Shown here in pieces: positions 37,281 to 47,802 of a DNA stretch of 64,000 nt. Each line of letters opens with the position of its first letter. Positions within the stretch are counted from its first letter, which is position 1. A program made the translations under genes and the position numbers. The DNA is taken from assembly GCF_026151205.1 (NCBI RefSeq), contig NC_087078.1, positions 11,418,175 through 11,482,174 of the forward strand. The letters run 5' to 3'. The stretch comes from Bolinopsis microptera (lineage: Eukaryota > Ctenophora > Tentaculata > Lobata > Bolinopsidae). Under the pieces are notes generated by a model. That model had not been told where the DNA came from. It was given only the letters and a program-made list of their open reading frames with translations, and made no database searches.

Positions 37281-38016
37281 CAATAAAACCTCTCGCTATA
37301 CCATACCTTGATGCACCGTGTACTTCGATATTCCGGGCCTTTTCCTTTCACCCAAACTTATAGTTGATTAGTTTGTTTTGTGCAGGAAATGTTCATAATC
37401 GTTACTCATATTGCATTTGGTGGTGATTTGAGTACATATCGAGCTGTATTTTATCACGATACGACACCATACGTGTTCACAAGGCCATACTTTGCTCATG
37501 GAATTAGGCAAAAATATGGATATTAAAGGTGAGCAGTTACTTAACACACAGTCTTTATTTTAGTTCCTTGATTAACTCGATACCGAATATTTTAGTTATT
37601 CCAACCAGAGCCCCAAAAGTCATATTTTGATAAATCATGTAGATGGAAAAGAATTTTGCCGTCAAATCATAGCTCTATTTTTGTAAAGTATGCTGTTTTT
37701 GATGAAATATGAGTGCTGAGTTGCAACTTACAAAATGTATCCATTTTGATTATCCAGATGGTGTAGATTTTGACTAAACGGGCACCAAGTTAGGAGAAAT
37801 ATCAGTTCAAATGATAAAAATGTTTGGTAGATATATCATCCCATCTCTAGATCCATCGTAATCCTCAAAATCTCTGGTGAGTAGATAAAAACTCTAATAA
37901 TACCAGCACTCAATGATTTGGGAGGCTATCAATTAATTGGATAACGGAATCACGTGAACCTCTCTATACCGTGCACTTTTTCATTTCCCCCGTGAGTCCC
38001 ATGAAAGATTTCACTG
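37281..38016. mobile_element. Pogo/Tigger-like element, 736 bp relative of the 13457 MITE
   Basis: The left part (CAATAAAACCTCTCGCTATA, TACTTCGATATTCCGGGCC, TAGTTTGTTTTGTGCAGGAA, ATATTGCATTTGGTGGTGAT) and the right part (GAACCTCTCTATACCGTGC, TCATTTCCCC, AGATTTCACTG) match the two halves of 13457-13813 in order. The element is bounded by TA at 37279-37280 and 38017-38018. Its middle (about 37480-37940) is extra sequence absent from the shorter copy. No transposase frame was seen. Confidence 0.7.
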
Positions 38017-38692
38017 TAATAACTTAATAAGCTGCCGCGTTAAGTTTCGATAACTTAACCTTCATGCTGAACCCCAATCTCACCCTGGTAATGTACCCCG
38101 AGTGATGTTGTGCACACTTATAACTAGCTCCATTCTGATTGTACACCACACAGTTTTAAATCTCCATACCGTTTACATAGCTGATACCGTGTATTGAGTA
38201 TGCCTATCGTTATGTTCTTTGTTCATACAGCTATATGAGTATATGATCGTTAACATAGACCGACAATTTCATACGTTGGTTCGAGCAGCACTTGCCAATC
38301 TTCATGATAGTCTTACAGGCGCTACCACAGTAGAGTGTGGTAAGAAACAGAGCCATTCACAGCTGGTTCGGATTACTGTTGTTATTATTGTTAACATTTT
38401 GTCCATTCCATAGGACTTTAAGAACTCTTGTTTAAATTTTCAACCGTTAAGGCCTTGATATTGTAACAAAATTATTGTTGACAATTCCAAACTGATTACC
38501 AAACTATACCGGCAGTACACGTACCAAAAAATTCGAATTTAATGCCACTTTGACCGGCAGTCGTGCAACGTTTCGTTTTCCTCTTTGTTACTATAATGTC
38601 GCTAACACAATGACTTTTCCATCAGTACTCAGACATGATAATAAGGTTAGACCAACAGAGTTAACCGCCTCACCAGCCAAACCTGACCGAGT

Positions 38693-38760
38693 ATCTCAGC
38701 ACAAGCAACCTGTTTCTCAGCACGTGCAACCTGTTTCTCAGCACGTGCAAATCACCACGG
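38693..38760 (+). repeat. 21-bp tandem repeat with 3'-splice-site-like units before the module D start
   Basis: Three units of ...CAGCACGTGCAACCTGTTTCT... precede the probable ATG. Each contains CTGTTTCTCAG or ATCTCAG, a good pyrimidine-AG acceptor match, and two contain CACGTG, an E-box. In the long reading frame they encode a VSQHxQP repeat, but a better start lies downstream at 38766. They could instead be acceptors of a 5' UTR intron or of a trans-spliced leader. Confidence 0.8.
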
Positions 38761-38765
38761 TCACC

Positions 38766-39448
38766 ATGGCGGCTGGCAGTGCTTCAGACAATGAAGAGAT
38801 CATAGTTGAAATGGAGGGTAACAACAAGGTCCGTGCCCGATCAGGCAGGAACCGCCTGGCGGCCGTCCTGGTTGTCTTGGTGGTCTTATTAACGCTCATA
38901 GTGGTGTTGTGCATCACCGTGAAGGCTAAAGTTGTCCTGACGGTACTGAGTGACAAGCCGATCACGCCTGACAGTGACTACAGGGAATACCGGGTGATAC
39001 AATTAACCAATACCATGGTAGTGACTCTCATCTCAGACCCTAATACCCGGACTGCTAGTACCAGCATTAACGTGGCTGTCGGCAGTCTCTGTAACCCGGA
39101 CGATGTCCTGGGACTGGCTCATTATCTGGAGCACATGCTGTTCATGGGCACTGAGAAGTATCCTCAAGAGAACCGGGCTGATAAGTACGCCAGTGATAAC
39201 GACGGCTGGATCAATGCCTGGACGGATGACACCAACACCAACTACCACTTCTTAGTTGAGAACAGTGCTCTCAAAAACATGACAGACATTTATGCTCAGT
39301 TTTTTATCAGCCCCCTGATGAGGAAGGATAGTTTGCAGAGGGAAATGTTGGCTGTTCAAAGCGAGTACATGATGGGTTTCAGTGTGGATTTCTGGCCGGA
39401 GTACGAGATGATGGTGGGAAATGCTAACCCGGAATCACCTTATAGTAG
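38766..39448 (+). CDS. Module D: membrane-anchored M16 metallopeptidase N-terminal module, single exon
   Basis: The ATG at 38766 has strong initiation context (CACCATGG); an in-frame ATG at 38550 would add 72 low-complexity residues and is less likely. The 227 residues include an acidic N-terminus (SASDNEEIIVEMEG), a basic RARSGRNR stop-transfer-like stretch, one hydrophobic helix (about 31-52) and the M16 domain from about residue 66. EYRVIQL, GLAHYLEHMLFMGTEKYP (zinc H119, E122, H123), the INAWTDDTNTNYHF segment and REMLAVQSE (E200) are all present, so it should be catalytically competent once joined to a C-terminal half. The donor GTAAGT at 39449 is phase 2; unspliced RNA would stop at once (AGG TAA). 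No dedicated downstream exon was found before module E. Confidence 0.87.
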
Positions 39449-42400
39449 GTAAGTAATTAAATTAATTTACTTTTGATTTTATTATATTACAAAGTAATAT
39501 AAGTGCAATGCATAGCAATCTATTATTTACGAAATATTACAATAATTTGATACTAAATATCTAATTCTAATTTATCTATGATTTAATTGGATATGCGATG
39601 AATTACCTTGATTCAATTTAGGCCGAATTTTATAAAAGCTGATTTGATTGAGATTGCTGCTGAGTGCTGAGTACTCGCGTTAATTGTCGTGCTCCTTAAT
39701 TAGTCTATCGTCAATGAAGTGTACCCCTTGTGCACGGATTCCATGCGGCAAGTGCAAGGAACTGGACTAAAATGCGTAATGCTAAACCACTTGTTCATTG
39801 CTCGTACATGTTATAATTAGCTTTTTAACGTCGTTCGTTATTAGCTAATGTTTGTGTCTCGTGCACCTAAAATGACAGGCGACCCAAACTCGAAATTAAA
39901 TACCTATTTAGCTTGAAATATATTCTCAAATTAAATCGCGTATTGTTTTTTTTAATGATTATTTTCAACTTTCTCGAAAACTGTTTGATTTAAACTCGAA
40001 GGAAGGTTGAGATGGAGCAATCATTACCTTCCCCAGAGTCAACATATAAGTGTGGCAGGTGCGGAATCGCACTTAAAGTTGCCGTTTCCCGCACATTTTC
40101 GCACTTTAAGCCGTTTCCCGATAAGCAGCTTTTTAACCGGACCGTAACTGGGTATAATTAAAACCGGAACCGGATTAGGCTTCTCAAAATTTCATTTTGA
40201 AAATCCAAATGGTATAAATTTTGGTTAAAAGGACACCATTAGATAAACATTAACCTACATGCTGTGAGATAACTTATATCAGCCTTTTTTAATGAAACAT
40301 GACTGCTGAGTAGCAACTTGCAAAATGTATACCAATGATATGATTATTCTGATCAGAGTCAGAATAATCATATCTGTTGTCAGTTGCTCTTTTGTTGTTA
40401 CTTGTTAGGGAGCGTTCATGTATCGCGTCACCTAGTTTTTAGCCATTTTACCTATGTCGTATCTGTCTGCAGAGGCAATATTAAACTGAAATGTTGCCCC
40501 AGCTTTCCCAATCAGTTTTGAAGTCATTAAGATCCCTGTAGTGTTAGTGTGGGGTGCATGTGAGAGCTGTTACCTTGATATCGTCACTAACCTGATAGAA
40601 AGCTGCCAATTTCCACCATGTCACACCTTGCCTCAAGATCACATATAGCTTAGAGTTAAATTGATAACTGCAGTGAGATGACTTAGAACCTTCGAGACAG
40701 GACTACATCACCACGACAAGATATGAAAATAACCCAGATCGATGAGAGAGCAAATGACAGTGTCACATATTAAATCCTGCAGCAGCAGCTCTCTCAGGTC
40801 GTATTATCACACGAGTGAAATAATATGACGTGTACACCCCGAGTATTCTTGTGTTTGATGACGCGCGAGTATTTTCATCAAACATTGCACTTAAAGTGAT
40901 TTGTGCAGGAGAATCCCTTTTAGAGACAAGAGTTCGCGTATATTTTCCTGCTGCTCGGCAGAAAAATAGTTGTCATTCGCTTTTTTTCATTGAGTGTTGA
41001 CCGGACCGATAAGTTGGTTTAAAGTTTTTTGCATTACTGACGGTATTTTATTTTATGTACTATGGTCTATAGTCTAGACGTTGAATATCCTAGACATTTA
41101 GCATCTGCTAAAGTAATGAATCGTTTCGGAATACTGGGATATGCTATTAAAATAGACTGCTAAATACAATGCTAAATGAATTGTTCGTTTTATATCACTT
41201 CATTTGTGAAAAGGGCGAGGTGTTAGCGCATATTTATCTCCAGCTTTTGATATTCACCGTCAGAGCTTTTACCGTTTGACTCCGTGGTGAATGAAGAAAA
41301 ATTGTCGGCGTGATCCCTCTTAGGATTGACTTAAAATTAGAGAATCAAGTTTGGCTGTAAATACTTAAATAGAGGCGCGAGGGCAATTTTGTTTACGGCT
41401 CTCTTTGGTAAAACCAATTATGTATTTGGCAGGACACTCTCGACTTGTTTCCTGCTCGTTGCTTTACATCGTTGTGCTGTGATATAATACTGTAATATAT
41501 GCTGATCACTAGGTCGTTGGTGTAAGTCAATGAGCTTTCCCAATACCCATTACCATGCGCTGTCTCATAAACAGTCCGCGCCTCTTTGCCAATACCCATT
41601 ACCAGGTGCTGTCTCATAAACAGTCCGCGCCTCTTTCCCAATACCCATTACCAGGTGCTGTCTCATAAACAGTCCGCGCCTCTTTCCCAATACCCATTAC
41701 CAGGTGCTGTCTCATAAACAGTCCGCGCCTCTTTCCCAATACCCATTACCAGGTGCTGTCTCATAAACAGTCCGCGCCTCTTTGCTAAGTGTTTGTAAGT
41801 TAAAACGGTGCTGCTTTCGTGATAAACGCTGCTGTTATTTGATTATTTGACATCATCAATAAATGAAAGAATTTGAGATGAACAACACTAATAATTTCGA
41901 TTAAAAAGTGATTGTGCGTTTTAATTGAGCCTTTCAGTATATGTAATGTTAACTCCCTTTTCTTTGTTATGAAACATTGAAAGTTAATATAAAACGCGGC
42001 TTTGCGTTTGGTGATATATTTTAAAACGCCCTCGTAGCTGTTTGTTTTCCGCGAGCTTATGCAATGAAAACGCATATAAGTTTATACGTAATTGTAAAGC
42101 CTACATACTGTTCTAAACCGTCCTCGGAAATATTCCTGTCTTCGCCATTTATCCGATCAATCATGACATGAATGGTGTTGATGACAAACAACGCTCTATG
42201 ATCCCTGTCAAAACTCCTCCTCTCATTTTATTTTTCTCGCCTCAATGAACTCCACCCATGATAATGTTAGAACTTTCCTCCACGCCGTACAGTAGCCATA
42301 CAGTACACCCTGTGTGTGATGCACCATATCACAGCGATTTAATTACCTGTAACAGTTAGGAATTATATTAAATTTCCGTTCAACTTTTGTTTTAATTCCA

Positions 42401-45400
42401 AGGCAATTAGGCTGAAATTACGGGTAAGATTATTTGAGAAAGTCAGCTCGATATCATCCTGTGACTACCTATGATAGAGATCAGCAGGATGTCTGTATAG
42501 CCAAGTTAAACGGTACATTTTCATCCTAGAGTTGATATCTTGCCCAGGTTGATCTGCTTGGAAACTGTAGTCCGGAATTAGTGACCGGACCACCGGATCG
42601 GATTGTTCTGTCACTTCTCCGCTTGTTTCGCATGCTCTGAATCTTGTTGATACCTCACTACTTTTAAACTAATTAGTAATTCGTAATATCACTACAGCCG
42701 GAAAAGGTTATCTAGTTTAGTGTTAGTTAGCATGTTGAAAGGTGAAGCTGTATTTAAACCCTCCATGTCATCTCAGGTAACATGTAGGGTGCATACTTTC
42801 ATTAATAAACATTTTCCTGGTGTCACATGACACGACGACATATTATATGCCGGGGTAAGTAGCACCTACCTTATAAAAAATCGCAGAAAGCCTATTTGGT
42901 AATTAGTTCAAAGAGTAAACTGCTCCTCTCTCCGGCAACGTAGGAGGTTATTTGTCACTTCTCCTCCAAGTAATCTGTTGGATGTTTCTTTGCTTAGCAT
43001 TGACAGGACGTCATACGACTTGTGTACATCACTCATCAGCAAGTTCATTGGTTACAATTCTTACTGTTTCCAAACAAAAATGACGTGCGATCCTCTCTTC
43101 ACGAGTAGTCTCGAATCTATATCTGATTGTCATTTTATCTACGTAACGTAAAGGTTGGAGCTGCCTTGTATTGTTCACATTGCAGATCCATCCATGCCAT
43201 CGGTACCACATAGATATATCAGCGTATCTTTTCTGAGACGAGGTGAAGATTGAGTCATTATAGTTCCCGGCGTTGTTTGAAATATTTACAGTTTACCTTG
43301 CTATTTTAACTATTCCGAGTTAGCATTGTTCCATGTTCTATAAAAAGTTAATGTGTAAATTTTCCAATTTCAATTGAAATGAGCTTCATTAGTTTACTTT
43401 ATCGTTTCTTCAACAATTTAGACGTTTTGTTTAAGCTCCATATCAGACAAATAGTGTGTTGCTGTATAATAATGGTAACGTGCAAGCGGAACCTCGCTTA
43501 CAGTTACACTTATACAGCTTGGAACCGAGCCTGACTAATAACTCATTACTCAATGAAATGAATAAATGTAAGATAAGAATATAGAGTGGAACAATTTTGT
43601 AGAGCACGTACCGATCATCTCGCTTATATACTTGGGAATATTGCATTAATATTTGACTTCATTGAGTTATTGGGTGCACTATAAGTTTCACTATTTGTAT
43701 TAGTTGTACATAAGTTTGATCGGTCCGAGCAGGATGGTTTCCATGCAGTCTGGTTTTGGTGATCGGGTTTATTCATATTGTTTGAGTTTTATTTGAAGAT
43801 GGTATCTAGTATCTTGGCTTCTTTGTGTCGACCCAGACAGAGCCATTGCCCTCAGTTCTTCCTTCTATATCAGCCCAGTCCGTCGTCTCATCAAATTTTA
43901 TCCTTATGATTAGTTGCTGCTTGTAGTAGTATTAGTACGTTGTCAGTGCACCATTAATTTTCTTCTTAATCTGGCACTGAAACAGATTCATTTTATAAGC
44001 TATAAGAGTGTATGTCCTTGGCTTGTAGCGCAGTTCTTATCACGTTCATCTTGATATGCACCACTTCTGAAGCAAGGGGGGGGGGGGGGGGGGCGTAATT
44101 GTGAAATAAAAATGTTACTGCTGTTTTCCCCATTATTATTAGAAAAAACTGCTGATAGGAAAGGGGCAGTTTATTTATTATCAATGAAGTTTATCTAATA
44201 TTATTGCCAAATGAAGCACAACGACCATGACCAAAATGTATATTTATCAAATGCACCTGATCGATTTATGAGCATTTATGAAATTACCCGCCCTGTTGCA
44301 ATTAAGCGCTGTCGTAGTTAAGTATTAGCTGTAATTTACGCACTATATTGCGTCAGCACTTTGAACATAATACTATCATATGAATTATTGTTTAAATAAT
44401 AAACACGCCCCCCCCCCCCCCTCCTCCTTTCTCTAGTGCAAAAGCATATCCGCACTGAACTAGTGTACCACGACTAAAAGCCGGATATGAACTTATAGTA
44501 CACTGCTAGGTGATGTCTGTGAGTTTAAGGCAGCTTATAGCATCGATTATTGACGGAAGATCTATCTAATTTGATGCAGGATTCTTCTCGAATCACACGA
44601 GCGATTGTTGACGAATGTTCATAACATAACAGGGCTTGGATGCCATGTGATACAGAAAATGATTTGACACTTCATTTGACAAACACTAATTATTCAAGAG
44701 TAGAGCTGCTTTCTCGTATATTTACGTATTTCTCATATGTTTACGTATCATGTGCTAAAGTTAATGGTTTCCAATTAATGCATTAAAAACCTATATAAAT
44801 GTCTCAGACTTGCTTTCGATAGTGCGTACACCAAGATCGAGTTACCGAATTGCCGCATTTCTATGGCACTTTATATCTTGTCGTCTAACATCTTCCGTCA
44901 TAAAAGTACTTTGTTATTTATTCGTAAATAGCACTTCATGTTTCACAACCATATGCGAGTCACTATTCCGCTTCCCCAATGAAATTGACGTTTGTAAATT
45001 TTACATTCCCGCACGATCATTTAAAATAGATGCAATTTTTCGTGGTTCCACTTTGGCTTTGTAGCGAACAGAATAACCATATGCTAAGTATTCTAAAATT
45101 TTCTCCGGAATTGAATAAAATGCTAATATTCACTTTCACTGTAAACTTAATGTTTGTTGAGTATTCCGACCATTGAAACTTTGTAAGCAAGTTTCTTTGT
45201 AGGTTTATAGTAGCCCAAGTATACTACCCATGATTTTCAGACGTGAATTAAGTTAATAAACTACTTTTAATTCGAGCTCTGAACGCATATTTCTCATTTA
45301 AACACATCACCACATTCCGTCGTACGCTGCTTACTCGTCATGAGCCATGTTCACTCGGCACAATCGTGTTTGTTATTTACTATCGCACTTGGTTCCAATA

Positions 45401-45476
45401 ACAAATTGGGTGTGTTCCCCTTGTTTTTAAAGTTCCTTTCGTTATCTAATCATTAACTTTGTTTCAACAGTGATGA
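39449..45476. other. Gene-poor stretch between modules D and E
   Basis: No M16 exon or other gene was recognised. It holds the 49-bp array (41541-41785), an 18-G tract (44076-44093) and a 14-C tract (44408-44421). The rest is unremarkable AT-rich DNA. Confidence 0.45.
41541..41785 (+). repeat. 49-bp tandem repeat, 5 units
   Basis: Units start with CAATACCCATTACCA at 41541, 41590, 41639, 41688 and 41737 and contain CTGTCTCATAAACAGTCCGC and CGCCTCTTT. The units are almost identical; the first has ATGCGCTG in place of GGTGCTG. Open frames across it are repeat artefacts. Confidence 0.95.
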
Positions 45477-45524
45477 TGACGTCATAATCGCTTAAGTGAT
45501 GTCATGATGCGTTTAGTGACGTCA
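45477..45524 (+). promoter_or_regulatory. Three CRE-like octamers at exact 20-bp spacing
   Basis: TGACGTCA (45477-45484), TGATGTCA (45497-45504) and TGACGTCA (45517-45524) are spaced exactly 20 bp apart, about two helical turns, with the intervening sequence loosely repeated. TGACGTCA is the consensus for CREB/ATF bZIP factors. The array lies about 1.3 kb upstream of the module E start. The role as a cAMP- or stress-responsive element of this locus is inference. Confidence 0.55.
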
Positions 45525-46805
45525 TGAACACCGTTGTTAAGTCGTGGGAGCTAGTTAAATTAACGTCGATTTGAGATAGAAAGTGGATATTAAACATATT
45601 CTAAATCAGACATATTTTCCCTGAACCCCACCCTGAACCACCCAGGTTCTCAGTCAATACCCGAACAGTACGTGGACACGGGTTTTTAACCCCACAACAT
45701 TAACCATGAATATAAAAAATATCTTTTAAACAAAGAAGACTACCGTTTTCATCACTACACCCACCAGGCAGGTGCTAGGACCCGGACTAGTACCCGAACA
45801 ACTCTGTTAAACAATTATATGTCAAGACACTCCCACTTGTACGGGTTGAGCTATACCTTCGACCAACGCCGAATATAATAATGTACCTATCAAAAAGACG
45901 TCCACGTCTGAACCGGAGGAAATCCTTTTGGGGTGATGCTTTCTGTCCGGAATGCTGATCTCAATGAAGTTACCCGTTCCCAGATGACAAGATATAATCT
46001 GACAGATATACATCTGTCATGGCGTAGCAACAGACCCGGCATTCGGTGTACCCTTACCATAATAACAAGGCTGAGAGAAAACTATATGGCAGTATTACTC
46101 CCCGCTAATGACACCGTACGAGAACTCCGTGTATATCTAACCTCTACGTAAAATTACTCGACATATTGTGCTTGTTTTAACATTTGAGTGCCTCGTTTTG
46201 TCGAGATAATAGTTGGTTTTTAGCTGCTTCGTACTAGACTGAACGTTTCGTTTTGTCTCCTCCCTCTCTCTATCTCATTAGCGCCCACAGGTTTACAAGC
46301 TGTACGTTTTACTGAGCGTTTAATCTTTGATGATTGAACGAATCACTCTGGATCGTTGAATTAAGATCTATTGCTTGCTGTTCCTCTGTATGATGATGGG
46401 ACTGGTGGCATCACCTAATTAGTTGAATTGTTCTTGTAATTAATCAGGCTAACTAGGGGTACATTGTAGTGCTATATTAGTATATTACAGAAGTATAGTT
46501 TCCAAGTGTACGTTCAGCCCTCACGGCCAGCAGCAGAAGCTGCACACTCTCTGACGAGAGAACTGCGTTACCTGCCGCGCGTGAGAGTTGTCGCTAACTG
46601 AGAAATTTAGTGTATGTTGTACTTGGTTATTATTGTGCGTAGCTCTCCTGTTTTGATTAGTTGTGCCTTGTGCCGAATATGTGCCCCGCCAAAGTATATA
46701 CACATAATATTCTGTTATAATATGCCTCCTTAATTCAGAATCTTCTCGATCAGATTGTATAACAGTAACGAGACAGCACTTGCCCGGCTCCAGGCGCGAG
46801 TGGGC

Positions 46806-46814
46806 ATGAAATGA
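46806..46814 (+). promoter_or_regulatory. Two-codon upstream ORF overlapping the module E start codon
   Basis: ATG-AAA-TGA (46806-46814) overlaps the module E ATG at 46811 by four bases in a different frame. A minimal uORF in this position could restrain initiation or favour reinitiation. The sequence is clear; the effect is inferred. Confidence 0.5.
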
Positions 46815-47802
46815 AAGAAAAGGAAAATTCTAACTGGGATCAGAATCTTCAGATGATGACCGGAAGGCCGCTCAGCATTTGCGAAGAAGAGGATCTTAAA
46901 CAGAGAAATATTTTGGAATCCGACAAGCTGGTTCCTCAGGAGGTGCTGTTTCGCCCAAACCCAAAAAGTTTGGCTATCATGGAGGAATCTTTCGATATGT
47001 CAGTTCAACCCGTCGTGAACCACTATCAGAAATCAAACTCCAAACCCGTAAAAACAGGGAAAAAAGCTGCGAAAGTTTCGTCGAAGAAAGCGAAAAACAT
47101 AAAGAAGATGGAGGAGTTATATCAGAAGCAGAAGTCAGTAGACAAGAGAGTGACAGCTGCATCAGAGGTGGAATGTTTGTGTTGCGCAATAAACGGCACC
47201 TGTGTGGGGACAGTTGGGGTTGTTCTTCTCATCGCTCTTGCTATTGCGTTACTTTCCGTTCCCGGGGCTGGCAGAATGCCAGAGTCCGTACCCATTTATA
47301 TCAGAGACTATACAGATTTTATGACGAATTATAACGATTCGAACAATTACACATTCCGTGTCCTCAAGCACATACGCTCGTACATGAGGTACGCATTTCT
47401 TAGGAAACCAGACTTACCAAGGACGTACATATCAGTATCATTTCAATTGGGGTGGATTGACGACCATTTACTGAACATTTCTGGGATAATTAAACTTCTC
47501 TTTGATAGATTACCCTACGAGAGTTTCTACAGGAGAAACGCCAACACCTCTGATTTTTTCGGTCTTATCCACAGAAGTGGAGGGACCTTCAGTTATAATG
47601 TTGGTTCTTGCGTATCGCAAGTCGACATCTCAATACCAAACTCTCATCTGCGGGAACTTCTGGAGATCTTCAGCCGGAATTATGGCTTCGGTCACACGTC
47701 AGTTCCCAAAGATTTAAAGAGCTTTGAGCTAGAGACAATTAAGGGTGAGGTGTATGAGAGTTACTGGGACCTGTTACCTGCACGTCCTGAATACGACCCT
47801 AA
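46811..47802 (+). CDS. Module E / exon 1: transmembrane pseudoprotease N-terminal module
   Basis: The exon encodes 330 residues. The N-terminal cytosolic tail of about 125 residues is far longer than in B-D and Lys-rich (around KTGKKAAKVSSKKAKNIKKM), with a CLCC cluster next to the membrane. One helix follows (about 132-150, VGTVGVVLLIALAIALLSV). The ectodomain has several N-glycosylation sequons (NDS, NYT, NIS, NTS). At the M16 zinc site the alignment gives GIIKLLFD where D has GLAHYLEH, so HxxEH is KxxFD; the glutamate-helix segment survives as LETIKGEVYES. It should therefore not bind zinc or cleave peptides. The donor is the weaker GTTAGT at 47803, phase 2; reading on without splicing adds about 20 residues before a stop. 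Confidence 0.85.

Noticed and set aside
41393-41641. 82-codon minus-strand frame
   Set aside because: Overlaps the 49-bp tandem array; the repetitive peptide is an artefact.
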